A DNA stretch of 64,000 nucleotides, from positions 22,004,501 to 22,068,500 of the forward strand of contig NC_052668.1 of the NCBI RefSeq assembly GCF_016802725.1, written 5' to 3'. Positions 51,798-64,000 of this stretch are shown here, piece after piece (within the stretch, counting starts at the first letter, position 1; the number at the start of each line of letters is the position of its first letter). The DNA comes from Solenopsis invicta. Lineage: Eukaryota > Arthropoda > Insecta > Hymenoptera > Formicidae. The notes beneath the pieces are model-generated. The model did not search any database. It was not told where the DNA came from and saw only the letters and a list, made by a program, of their open reading frames with translations. Position numbers and translations under genes: made by a program.

Positions 51798-52284
51798 CTT
51801 TCAACTGGCAGGAAAAGTACTTTTCTTCAAGTTTTCACTCCGAGCAATCAACTCGCAGATTCGTATCGTCGATTCATCGATTTTATTTGATTTCCATACA
51901 AATATTAATGCAAACTGCGAACGCGACTTGAGATCCGTTCGACATTAATTCCGTTGGCGTTGCAGGGTTATTGCAGAATTCTTGAAGAAAATAAAAATCA
52001 TCTCGCGACTAACAGAGCCAGTATATCAACCTGTTCTACTCGATGTTTTTTTTTTTTGGGAGAGCAGACCTTTGACCGGAAAAGTATTACGGCGCCAACG
52101 GTGTCGAACGAACTGACCAGGCCGGTCGCGGGTCGGCGCGAAAATGAATCGTTCAAATTCGATTCCGATGCATTTAGCGCATTGACTGTTATCGCTCGTG
52201 TCGGCCTGACGACGATACGGGTTCGCTTTGGCATTGTGATTTTCCCTTTGGTGAGAGACACGCGACTGTTGCTTCTGTCCTTCC

Positions 52285-52290
<6 letters not shown>

Positions 52291-52315
<25 letters not shown>
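52291..52315. repeat. (TC)n microsatellite
   Basis: About 12 TC units preceded by CCTCTCC. Confidence 0.9.
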
Positions 52316-55300
52316 TCGCGCGGGCGATGCATCGCGCGAAGCGGGCAATCCCTCGCACACTCGCAATTCTGAATTCCGCTCGTCACCCGCACGTATTCGA
52401 CTGCGTGCGCGTGCAGGCGAGATCCATATATGCGGGATACATGGCGGATTGTATGGGCCGCAGGACGGAGGATAGCGGGAGAAGGTATTGGGCGCGGATG
52501 AACAGGGCCCCGGAGGGCGTCAGACGATATTTCGGAGGAGTTCGGTATAACGCAGATAGCACGGTTATTAATTTAACGGCGATGGATACAGGCTTGCGAG
52601 ACTGCCATTCCGGCTCGACGCCGTACGTCAGTACGGCACATATACTACGCGAGTGCATATTGTACGTGCGCGTGACGATGCATATCGGGAAGGTCCGGTG
52701 AATATCATTGAGACGACTTTTGGATAATTCGCGGTGAATTTCTCTCTTTGGATACGCAATGTATTAACGTGGCGCGCGATACCTCGGCTGCCGTGAGACA
52801 GACAGGCGTGCTGAAAATTGCATTACGATTATCTTCGTAGCCGCTCGGCATTGAGGTTTAAATATTTCATGACGCGGCGCGGACGACTCGAAACGATTTT
52901 CGATACGGGAGCTCCGTTACGACACCGTGATTAATTACGAGACGCGAGCTGCTATTGGCTCCACGACTCCTGAACATTTCATATAGCCACTAGAGTGTAG
53001 ACATATCTACCGGGTTTGGCCGATCACTCCCGTCATGCCTGGTGAGTCCAATCTTGGTTTTATTATCCGCTACGTTTCAGTTTCGCCGACGCTAATTAGC
53101 CAGCAGTAATTTGGATTTTCGCTATGAAACTCGATTCTGCGCGTTCTTTGTTCCTTGGTAATCCGAATAAAAATGAACGGTTGACCGATAAACTAAATAA
53201 AGATTCGCAAATACGAGAGACGCACGACAGTCTGACATACGACATGAAAGAACGAATGGAATCGCGGACACTTGAGAAACGCGGCTCGTCTGAATGTCCG
53301 CTCCGCAAGTATTAACGAAGGATAAAAGAGCCATGCGAAGCTCCGTCCGAGGTAAATGGCTCTTTGAGGACCGTCGCGAGCTCTCCGGAGAGGAGGAAAA
53401 GTTCCGCTGGACGAATCCCGAACGCACGCTACTCGGCAGCTCTAGATGACTATTTGATGTCCGCGGAAAATGCGAGGCGCCGCTGCGGCAAGAATCTCGT
53501 TACGCGCTTCACGATCTACGTCATCAGAGGTCAATCTTGACCGTGCGTGTAACTTTATGGAGTCCTTTCCCCTTTCTCCCGTTTTCCCGCAGTTTTAACC
53601 CCGGGACCGCAGACGGTTATAGGGCGCTGCGCCGGCGAGAACCCCCTGCTTAACTCCGGCGGGGGTTGAGGCATTTGCATAGTTATTCAGCCGCGCCGGA
53701 TGAAAGTCGTTACGGGCCAGCCTTCGAGAATTTCACCGTCGAAATTATCGACCACCGGCGGCGATTGTGCCTTTCATTCGCGCCCTCGTGTTTCTGTCGC
53801 GACGTAAAACGCGAGTAAGTGGCCCAGGCCATAAATCGACGGCTGATTCTAACCCTTTCAAATCCGCCCGTGTCTGTATTTATTAAGAGAGAAAAAGCTC
53901 CGGGGCTTTCATTCGAATACTTTTCACACGACGAAGAAGATTTCATTTAAGTTTCAGGAGAATTTTTAGACTCGAATCCCACTTTCGAGATTCGTACTTC
54001 ATTATGCACAGGGTGGAATGCAAGAATTCTTTAGTAACTATATATTTGCCCGAGTCAATTTGCTTTTCATGTTTTAAATTATGTTAAATTACGAATCGCT
54101 CTTCCATTAATAATATTCGGTTATCGAATAAACGTGGATTAACGCGGGAATGAATGGATTACTCGTTCGAATTCGATCAATAATTCAAGCCAGAGCGAAT
54201 TAAGAAGCACCTCCGTTTCGCGTATTAAGTCGGGAAACGTAATGGGCCGCACGTTGTCGCGGCGCCGCCGGTTCTTCGCGGCGGTCGATAAATGGGCCAA
54301 TCATACGTAATGGGGCTTAATTCGAGTGGTAATTCGGTAATTAGCGTCGAAATGTGCTCGGCGAAGAGCGCGGTACCTTTTCGCGCGCGATTGCGGGGGA
54401 GAGGACGTAATCGATATGGAGCGCTTCGACGGCGGCAATTGGGTATTATTTACCCCGTTACGCAAACACTTCCAAGGTAATCAAAGACAAATATTGTTTC
54501 CACCGCGGTTGGCACCGCGGTGAAGCGTATCACCAAGTGAGATACAAGCCTCCTTTGCTAATTGGTGGTTTAACCGGCTAATTGTGCGCGCAATTTATAC
54601 CGGAGCTCCGCGTGCCGGAACTCGGCACTACACTTTGAGAGACGACACCTCTTGTTCGCTACTGGATTCGTCGCGTAATCTTCTTCGTCAGCTATCAAAA
54701 GCAGGCGAGGTAATTATAGAAATAATAGTGATAATAATGATGATGACAATTCTACTATAATACTATTCAAATATTATAAAGGCAGTTTCTCAATCCGAGA
54801 ATGGTCATCTAGAGCTGCTTTTAACACTCCAGTATAGAAAAATAAAATTTACGTCACAGCAAATTTTTTTATTGATCCAACCAAAGTTCATATCTATTTT
54901 TCATTTAAAGATTCTGAGACCCAATTTATGCAATAGAAACGAATTTATGATTCAGATTTTCTCTAATAATCCATTTAATAATTAACGTAATTATTCTTTA
55001 CGAATCTTAAAATGTACAATCCTAATAAAAGCCTGCAATATAATTTTTTTTTTCATCTTTAGAAGCACTGTTGTAACAATAAGCTGCTTAGTGTGCTTCT
55101 TGTATTTAATATATTTTTGGATTTTTTCAAAGAGAGAAAGAGAAAATAGTAATTAAATCTACAATATACATAATATTCTTAAATATTAAGAAATAAAACA
55201 ATGCACGTTATACAATATATAGTTAATGAAACAAGGATTTTTGATGGTGGTATAAAAGTTACTATGGGTAATTTCTTACGTAAAAAAAATAAGATGACTC

Positions 55301-55944
55301 GGGTTAATAACTCTTTGTGATACATGTTAAAATTCCTAAATCTTCTAATATAACTTTTAAGTACATGCTTAAATATTTACGTTATAATACTACTGTTATA
55401 GAACCTGCATATCGCAATAAGCGATCCCTCGATCTCTCGCCCATAATCCAGAGAATTAGTCTCGCGTTATGACGGCGCTATTAGATCGACCGTTAAGCAC
55501 CGTTCAACGACGTACTAACGTAGTTTCTCACGTTCTACACAGATTTACGCCCATCACATCACGCGGAACCCGCGTCCCGACTTAAAGGAAGAATTGATAA
55601 CAGTACGCGTTTCCGTCGGCGCAGCGCGTTCTCATCGATCTAGCCCAATCTCGACATCTCATTTAATTTCCCTACCGATCGAAAATAATTTCCTCCCGTT
55701 TTTTCCGTTCTAACTTTTTCTCGCTTTCCTCTCCCCCTGTGTCTGCGGGAGAAAAGATTGGCCACGGGCGGCCAAAGATTGGATACATCTTTTTTTTATC
55801 ACGAGCCATCCACGAGACGCGCCGATGAAAGTTCGAACAAAAATTTCGCGGTTTCCGGCCTCGGCTCGAAGTTTGCCACCGCCGATTTTCCTGCCGCCGT
55901 AAATCAGCATCGCTCGATGACATTTTACTGTGCGTGTTTTCTCC

Positions 55945-55947
<3 letters not shown>

Positions 55948-55980
<33 letters not shown>
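55948..55980. repeat. (TC)16 microsatellite
   Basis: Thirty-three bases of uninterrupted TC. It produces Leu/Ser runs in shadow frames. Confidence 0.95.
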
Positions 55981-55983
<3 letters not shown>

Positions 55984-58155
55984 GCCGTCTCTCGGTGCCG
56001 CTGGGATCGTCCTCGTATTCGCGAATATTTTTTCCACCCTTACCGTTCCGCCGTGTTCATCTCTCATATCGGCCTGGCTTCGCTTTCTCTCTTTTCCTCT
56101 TTCGTCCACAGACCGGAGACTTTTTCTCAAACTCCCCTTCGATGCCATTCCTCCTATATTCAGTCACGTCCATTCGTATTCCCGTGGCCTGCTATATCAT
56201 GGCGTATCAACTGTTTTGTCAGTTTTTGGTACGAGCGCCGGATGAATGGGACTTCTTCTTGGTGCTTCTTCTTCTACTTTGTGTGCCCGCGCCGTTGAAA
56301 TTATCGGTTCGACCCTCGCGGTCTCGTCGAAGTGTATAGCACCAGTCCCGATAGGAGGATATAAGAATAATAACGCGGCTGCTTTCGTCGTGCTCTATTT
56401 TGAAATTCGCAAAATTGACGTTTATTTTATCGCTTTTTTCCTCTTCTTGAGTCCCCTTTAAGTATCCTCCAATATCTCGGTATCTCAATCGATTAAAAAA
56501 AATTTCGTTGATCGTTTATCATTTTACGAATCTTTGGTTCAACCTAACAAGTAGAGAAAGGAAATCACACGCAGTTGTGATAATAATTGCTAATCGAAAT
56601 TAGCCAAAAAATTAATAGGAAAAAAATTAAATTGTTCCCTAAAAACGACGCCTAGCTAATGATTTCTGATACCTTTGTGGGATATCGTAGATCCTTAGGT
56701 ACTTCCCCGTCGTTTGACTGCCTGTCTCGGCGCGAGCGCCGAATGCGCCTCTCAGCCATCGACTGTAGACAATGTTAAGGCGACCGGTGCCGTGGAAGTC
56801 TCGCGATCACGGAGGGCGTTGATGTATGGACGGCTATTTATTCGACTGCCGGCACGAACGAAATACCTTCCTGTCCTCCGTACAACGTCGCCTAAGTGGC
56901 GGGAGTGTACGAAGTTCGAGGCTGACGAGGAGACCGCGGGACAAGGGCGCTGAATTAGTGCCACTCGGCCGAGAGATTGATGATTGCTAGGTCGAGTCTG
57001 GTCTACGGGCCGCGAATGAAATCCGGCATTCTGCGGCGACCGAATGTCGCGCGGATTGTCGAGGCTTTCAGAACAGATCGTTCGCGGCTATTCGATCCGT
57101 GGCCTCACGTTGAGATACGTTTTTCTTTTGTTTTCTAAATTAGCAATGAACCAAGAAACCGTGCAACAAAATTATGATAATGACAATTCGTTATTTCTAC
57201 GTTAATAAATATAAAGGAAAATCGTGAAGAAAAACTTTAGTCCGTTTCTTAAAATTTTATCTAATATTACCGTAGAGTTCTCAATTCTCGTCCGAACGTA
57301 CGGAGCTCAAGATTCGCTCAAAATATTTCCGACACGCCCTTGGGATTTTCCGCATCTCTAGCGGAGTCGTCGCGCGTTTTCCAAATTCATGACGAGGAAG
57401 TCCGTGGAAACCTATTTTCGAAGTTCGAAGTCGTTCAAGGGATTCCCACAGATTATTTACGGAATAATTCGGAATACTCCGTTGGAGATGGAATATAATT
57501 GAACACGCTAAGCGCCACTTTTTGAGTAAAGAGATTTCGAAGAATCCTTTTGCTTAAACTTAAAGTCCGCGCGTCTCCTCGGGGTTTTACATGCTAATTC
57601 TGGCTCGAGCAGCGCCGAGAACGATATAATGTACTTCGATACAGAATTAATTCGGAATAGTAGCTTCGAAATGGTGGCTTTTGCTTCGCGAAATTCGTTG
57701 CTCGACTCGACGCCGACAAAAGCGACATTTCCTATCTCGCGCGCGTTCAGGCGCGACAGGTGGAGCGGTTGAGACGAGAGAGGGGCACATTTCATTTACG
57801 TATTTATAAGAACGAGACACGCGTGTCGCTTCGTCTCGCCACCATTCTCGAGGATGGGCTTCCTCCACGGTACAGTCGCGACCTGCCGCCGCGCCGGAGC
57901 CCGGTATACTTAAGGAAGAACTCTTGAAATGGAATTCTTCGGCAGCTGAGAATACACGGAACCGATGCTCGGACGGCAAGGATCTCTTGCCGCCGCTAGA
58001 ACGGCTTGGCTTTGACCCTCGCAATGCTCCCGTCTCCATGTTATCGTCCCCTTTACCCCGAAGCAAATTGAAAATGGGAATTGGTCCTTTGAAGTTCGCG
58101 CAACGACCCGTCCATAATCTCCTTAATAACCTTCTCTATCTTTCTGTTTCTCTCG

Positions 58156-58173
58156 CTCTCTCTCTCTCTCTCT
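58156..58173. repeat. (CT)9 microsatellite
   Basis: Short CT array followed by a T-rich interruption. Confidence 0.85.
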
Positions 58174-58913
58174 TTTTCTCTCGCTTTCGCGTTTTCGAGC
58201 GCTTCCCGTTCTTCCTTCCGCACCCTCTCACGTTCAGATTGCCTCCGTAAGCTTTCTTATACGCAAGAAGGATGTGAGCGCTGTCCTTACATATTTGCTT
58301 TAGTCGACGCGTTAATCCGTTTTATAATTCTGCTCATAATAGTAATATACATACACTTCACTTAATCCTTTTATGCACGCGGGAAATCTCCCAGAAAATA
58401 TCGTGCTGTTTACTAATCAGTGGAAACTACTATATGGTAGCTGCGCCTCTCTCTCGAAAACAATTGCACTCGATACGAAACGTCTCAATAATTCAATCTT
58501 AAATCTAATTTTAGTTCAGATGCGCGACATCTGCGTTCGCGTCGCATTCGTTGCGCCGCGCCGTGAGAAATGTTGAATTATTATTAAAGTAATATCAGTA
58601 ACGCGCTCTCCGTTTTCCCGCGTCTTCATCACGAAGATTCTGAGATGCCGGAGTCAAGCGGAATGCCGGAACGTGTCTCCGCGAAAAATAAGAGAGGGAG
58701 TGGAATCCTGAATTATATCTATACAGCCTCCGGGGATACAACCATAATAGAAAGCATGTCACTGTGCGTCATGCAGATGTGATGAATCTTGTGATTTAAC
58801 GTTGCGCACTTTCTCATTGGCGTGCAATTCCGAGAAAGGAACGAGAAATAACGTACATGTATATATAAAATAATAAACGAGAGAATGTAACATAAGTTAA
58901 CATGCAATTCTAG

Positions 58914-59221
58914 CCACTAGAGATGTGCGAATCGAGGAATTTTTGTCGTCGAATCCGAAACGAACCGAATCAATAAAATTTTACCCGAATCGAATCGTTG
59001 AAATATTAAACTTACTTGTCGTCATCATTATGTTATTAAATTAAATTTTAATATATAAAAAATAAAAAAAGTTTCTATATAAGAAAAGTAATATTGATTA
59101 TATAAAATTACATTTAAAAAATGTGATTTTATAAAATCAATATGTAAATTTTTGAACCTCTTAAATTTGAATTATTTAATATTATTCAAATTCGAGTCGA
59201 ATCGAATTCTATCTCTACTGG
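58914..59221. mobile_element. 308 bp inverted-repeat element, hAT-style ends
   Basis: The left end CCACTAGAGATGTGCGAATC and the reverse-complemented right end CCAGTAGAGATAGAATTCGA share CCA(C/G)TAGAGAT. Both then carry GAATCGA-rich sequence. The AT-rich core has no ORF. Ends of the CA(G/C)TAGAGATG type are common in hAT-derived MITEs. I could not find the expected 8 bp target duplication. Confidence 0.45.
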
Positions 59222-59742
59222 TCGCTGTAGACCAAATAAAATAATATTTAAAACCATTTTTTGACCACGCTTCTCAGCTGCTTCTAAATATATTTTTGAG
59301 GGAAGAGAGAAGTGTTGTAAATATTTCCGGATAAAATATACACATGCAGCCGTGGTCCTTCATAAGAGATTTACTCCGATTCGCAATTTGCCACTAGCGC
59401 GAATAAGTAATAAACGACGATGCGCAGTTCTCACGCTCGTCGGATGACGTCGCTCGGGGACTTAACGTGCGACAAACGCTTAAAACGTGATTTATTAATG
59501 GTCGTAACACGCGTACCGGCCGGAAGCTAGTTACACCTTTGTGCGCGTACGTGCACCTGGTATACACAGGAAAAAAGATATTTTTTTTTAACGAGCCCCG
59601 ACGTTTTCCTTTTACTGCTCAACGAACGACGCAGCGGGCTATGGAGGAAAGTTAAAAGCAGCCCTGCTTAACTCGTACGATCCTCCTGAAACGAATATCC
59701 ATCAACAGACGCAGTGATGTAAAATTCTAAAGAAAATATATA

Positions 59743-60022
59743 TTAACCCTTAAGATACTGTGCGAGTAAAAAAAAAAGGGTATCTTCTTCGATACGATCA
59801 TGGATAACCCGTTTCCAACCAACTTTTTCATACATTTAAAGTGTTTCAAAAAATCTCAAAAAATTCAGTAACGTATCTTCAATATTTTAGAATAAATGTC
59901 TGTTCGTTTTGGAAAAAAAAATGAAATGTGATATAATTTAATTACCTTTGAAACTTTGAGAACCTCTCATGGATAGAAATCAGTCGGATACATGTTATCC
60001 ATGATTGCAGCTTAAGGATTAA
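59743..60022. mobile_element. 280 bp TTAA-flanked element, piggyBac-style MITE
   Basis: It starts TTAACCCTTAAGATAC and its reverse-complemented right end is TTAATCCTTAAGCTGC. Both ends have TTAA outermost, followed by a C/T-rich terminal repeat. Each side also carries ATCATGGATAAC further in (sub-terminal inverted copies). TTAA flanks and a CCY start are piggyBac hallmarks. There is no transposase. Confidence 0.5.
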
Positions 60023-60365
60023 TTCTCTCACAGAGTCTAATTTATTATAGAACACTGATATACATCTTCAACAATAAGTATGAACGTCACGCGAATAACG
60101 CAATAAATATTTTCAAACAATGAGAATTCTGAAAAAAAAAGTCTGAAAAGAAGCTATTAACAGAACTTTTAGCAAAATCGCATTGACGCATCAAATCTTT
60201 CGATAAAATGTTTTAAATACATTAAAACGTTCAAGATTCTCTATTCAAAGTAAATCGTCTACTGTTAGAATCTTCTGAAGATCTCGAGTCGAGTTAATTT
60301 CTCGACGCGGCGCGGCGCGGCGCATCGTTTGATCTCGATAGTTTCTCGCGCCGTTTCTCGATCGC

Positions 60366-60392
60366 GATGCCCATCGCCCATCGCCCATCGCC
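60366..60392. repeat. GCCCATC heptamer tandem repeat
   Basis: Three to four copies of GCCCATC in a row. Confidence 0.9.
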
Positions 60393-60626
60393 GGGCCGCA
60401 ACGGAGAAATATCCTAGCCCGACAGGATCCCGTCTCATTTCTCAGCCGAGAACACGCAACCCGTCTTGGCTATCCTTCTTTCCGTCTCTATCGCGGAAAT
60501 CTCTTCGACGTGGGCGTACGCGCGCGCGTACACCACTCTGCAGCCTCGAAGTAGCGACAATAATAAAGTATCCGGATAGCCGGCGTAGAGCCAGGCCTGG
60601 AAAATAGGCATCGTAAACTGAATTCA

Positions 60627-60652
60627 TCGCTCGCTCGCTCGCTCGCTCGCTC
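60627..60652. repeat. (TCGC)6 tetranucleotide repeat
   Basis: Six tandem TCGC/CGCT units. Confidence 0.95.
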
Positions 60653-61510
60653 ACCCACCGGCCCCGCTCTTGTTACCGTATCGCCGTATTACGACCGGTC
60701 TCACCCCCCCGACCGGGGCGAATGCACGTACAGGAGTATACACGCGAGCAAACGGACACGCGGACACAAAGTGCTTCTTCCGTTCTGACGCCTTTTGCTC
60801 GCTAAAACTTGCGGCATGTGCAAAGCGCCAGAGGCAATCGCAGGTTAAGCCGCCACGCAGAAAATTTTACAGCCCCGCTGCAATTGGAAAAGATTATACG
60901 TGATTGATGAGAATTTTTATTGATGTTGCAACGTGGTTTCAACCTCCTCTGAAACGTATCGCGTTCAAATAGAATATCGTTGATTGAAACTATAGACAAA
61001 TGGTGTAAATCAATACGAGGTGAATAATTAACGTAAATTGACTACGATTTCGCTACTAGTGTATTTTGCAGTTTTGTTTCAATCATCGCGATAAAATGAC
61101 ATTTGCATTTTCGGCATCGACGTATGCCGTCTGCTATTTTTTTCAATATCGCCGTAACATTAATCGCCGCTATATAAACACGCGCAATGTTTTTCTATAG
61201 CTTCTCACGAATAAAAAAAAAATGAAGAAATAATAACACCGCCAAACATGGTGCAGAAATAGTACTATTGTTTCATCAATCCTACTATTCTAAATATTTT
61301 TATACATATTCTTTAGTATGTAGTGTAATCTTTAACATGTAACCGCCAATAAGGCACAAATATGATGTAGCATCTGTAAATTATCATATAAATAAGTATT
61401 AATTTATTATATTATTTAAATAAATATTTTAATAATTTAATTATTAATAATAAATTACAAATTTTTTCATTATTTTGTTATAGAATTTAACTACTCAATT
61501 TGTTCTACCC

Positions 61511-61529
61511 TTTTTTTTTTTTTTTTTTT
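61511..61529. repeat. Poly-T tract (19)
   Basis: Nineteen consecutive T in AT-rich DNA; no adjoining element recognised. Confidence 0.9.
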
Positions 61530-61761
61530 AATTAAAACACAAGAAATCATACGAAAGAGCTTCATATTTTTGTACCAATTAATTCTATTTTTTTTTACTG
61601 AAAACACGCAGGGCTTCTATTGATTAGCTTTATATAAAATTCTGTTACACTATAACATTTGAAATATTTGACGCAGAAAATATTTAAATTTAATACACAG
61701 AGAGAACTATGTTATTATTAAAAATTAACGGGAAGCGGAGTGAGCGATTTGACTAATGATG

Positions 61762-61804
61762 TGATTAATTGTTTGTACGATAAACTATCGTACAATTGGT
61801 AATC
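61762..61804. other. Hairpin with perfect 9 bp core
   Basis: TTGTACGAT and ATCGTACAA flank AAACT. The outer parts (GATTA...TAATC) pair imperfectly. AT-rich surroundings. Confidence 0.65.
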
Positions 61805-64000
61805 ACTGAAATTGTGCAACTATTTTGAGTTTGCTATTTAATCAGCCATTGTATCGATTAAGAGTCCTATAATTAATTATATCGTTATTAGCGTTTCATG
61901 ATTAACATTCTTATTATTGGTATATTATTTGTATATATGTTCGAACAACCTGTATTCATAAGCTCTAATTTTCGATTACCTACCTCTCTTGATTGAGAAA
62001 CGAACATTGTGCGGAATGTTTCGGTTAGATCAAAGCATGGACTGTTTTTGGAACAACAGCCATCACCAACGACGGACGCATCGGCATCAGGTGCGAGGTG
62101 CGAAAGAGAGATTAAGAGAGACAGGACACGTCGTGCCGAGCCATTTCGTGGTTGGATAGACGAGCGAATCGTTAATTCCATTTACCGCACGCCGCAGATT
62201 CGGTTAACGTCGAGCTTGACGATCAAAATGATCGTCGACCCTCTTGACCGAGTAAACGCGTTGAATCGGCGTCGAATCGCTGCTTCCGCTTTTCATCTCC
62301 TTTCTATTAGCTCTTTGCGTACATCTCTTTCCCAGAAATATTCTTTTTCCATTATCAAAAGACGCCAACAGACGAGTAAATCGTAAATAATATAATGATA
62401 TAAATAAATGCAATAATATTAATATTTTTTAATTTTATTTTGCATATTTTGGAACAAATCATTTCAAAGTTTTTTAAATGGAAAAAATGTGTACGCCACA
62501 TTTAAAAGCATACATTACTATATATAAATAAAAAATTAACTACTCAAAATATGATCTATAATAAAACCAATTAACCAAGTAGTATTGAGACGAATTTAAA
62601 CCATGAAAAATAACATTTTAATTGACAGAGTTTCTTTATTTTTCTAAATTATTTGTTTTATTAGTGTGATTATATTTCACGCAAATTCCAAGTTGTGTAA
62701 AATTAAAATTAAATATGAAAGCTTGGCGTGTCTGGGCATTTTAATATACATTTCTAAAAACACATTTATTTGTTATACTTTAATATTAATTCTCAATCTT
62801 TGATTTTATATATTACCTGCAAGAATATCAATAATTTTTCTTAATAGAAATATGTATAAGTTTCATAATATTTGAATATATTCATAAATTATGATGTTAT
62901 TACCGCATTAATAAAAGAAATTAATATTTCTCTCTTATCAATTTATAGCAAATAATATATACAATAATCTTTTTACTTGATTAAATACGATATGGCCGAT
63001 CGCAAAATACAAACTCGCGTAATTATACCTGCTCGAATTGAATTTAACAAATGAGCTCAACAGCTCGCCGCGATCGCTCGTCAACGTGCACGCGATCTCT
63101 TTCCGCATCAACTGCATCCCTCTGTTAACTGGTCTGTTTGCCGACACATTTATTTTTCTCCTTACACGCTCTCGCGAAACGCGACGCTTTCGGCAGGAAT
63201 TACTATCGTACCGTCGCTGTTTGCAACGGAAAATATATCGCATCACTGTCGGACAAATATTTGTTTTAGTACGGCGGCGCGGGGCGCGCGTTCTCAGTTC
63301 CCTTCGCGCGCGGCTGCAGGTGGTCGATACGATGGTCGACGGAAACTGCGATCGGGAAACTCTCTGTGTACGTGTAACTGGGACTCAGAAATCATCCTGA
63401 CACCCCACTGTTCTTGCTCGTGGCACAGTCAAGATTCTGTTCATAATATCCGCGATCAATCGTGGAAGATAAAGAGGGTAACAAAATTTCATCGATACTT
63501 TCATATTTCGCGGAAATTCTTTTTTCATTATATTGTATAAATTATTGTATATTGAGTAATTGAACGTATTGAGTAATACGGTTCATTTTTATTAATTCTA
63601 AATTGCAATGATTTTTTAATATAATTATTACGCTTAATATTTCTTACTTAATATTACTTTAGGCAAAACAAAATATGACATATAAAGCGTTTTGCGCGTT
63701 GTAAGCTCCATAATTACGGCAAATCAGTTTGCGTGAAATATTCATTCGAAAACCTATCTCTATTTCCGCTAATGCGACGAGGTCCTTGTACTTGACCTCG
63801 GAACAAAACTCATTAATTTTTTATGCGCCTCGGCGACGGCCACGCTACCAAATCCTTTTCAAATACCGTAAATCGAGGCGATTAAAGATTCATATGGTAG
63901 TGTTTGACATGAAAATTAACGAACGATGAGCCTCTCAATCTATAGACACGCCACGTTTGGAAACAGAAATGATATGTTAATAAGATTATAAATTATAACA

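Larger units (their letters stand above)
50814..64000. other. Non-coding right part
   Basis: No further exon identified. If the exon at 50631 is real, this is the first part of a long intron. Contains the (TC)n arrays, the hAT-style and piggyBac-style elements near 59 kb, and the TCGC and GCCCATC repeats near 60.5 kb. Confidence 0.5.

Noticed and set aside
53965..53982. tRNA B-box-like GACTCGAATCCC
   Set aside because: No A box or cloverleaf could be drawn upstream.
1..64000. rRNA, CRISPR arrays, integrated viral genes, transposase or reverse-transcriptase coding remnants, and known insect microRNAs
   Set aside because: I looked for characteristic motifs and mature microRNA sequences by eye and saw none; faint or diverged copies could be missed without a search.

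Overview
The window is eukaryotic nuclear DNA. The genes are split by GT-AG introns, one only 70 bp long. Dinucleotide microsatellites are frequent, small inverted-repeat elements are scattered about, and AT-rich stretches alternate with CpG-rich patches. I infer an insect, probably a hymenopteran such as an ant. That rests on intron size, CpG texture and repeat style, not on a diagnostic gene. There is no bacterial operon structure, no CRISPR array, and no rRNA or tRNA that I can support.

Left part (1-6162): mostly non-coding, with a CA array, CT-rich tracts and a perfect (GA)30 array at 5686-5745.

6163-12565, minus strand: the one gene I can assemble with confidence. Five coding exons (12565-12489, 12211-9187, 7967-7752, 6718-6398, 6327-6163) join in frame across GT-AG junctions and give 1268 codons including the final stop. 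The protein is mostly charged and disordered. Conserved-looking blocks lie at the C-terminus, and their order recalls the animal FAM47 family; this is a tentative match from memory. The striking point is a single in-frame TGA at 11175-11173 (codon 372). It lies upstream of all the conserved-looking blocks, with about 900 codons open beyond it. Readthrough, a cryptic intron, reinitiation, or a mutation or assembly error could each explain it. Intron 2 carries a 679 bp inverted-repeat element.

12566-46560: long non-coding DNA with a 230 bp MITE (21288-21517), a related 237 bp element (37900-38136), several near-perfect palindromes and a diverged direct repeat. A short exon-like block on the minus strand (27194-27008) may be the terminal exon of an unrecognised gene.

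46560-50813, plus strand: a CpG-rich stretch ends in a good splice donor at 48188. It is followed 2.4 kb later by a well-bounded exon (50631-50813) opening a 59-codon reading frame. I read this as a possible 5' end of a gene with long introns that continues to the right of the window. The product is not recognised.

50814-64000: no exon I can support. It holds CT/GA arrays, a hAT-style inverted-repeat element (58914-59221), a piggyBac-style TTAA-flanked element (59743-60022) and simple repeats. The two candidate genes flanking the non-coding middle show no sign of working together.
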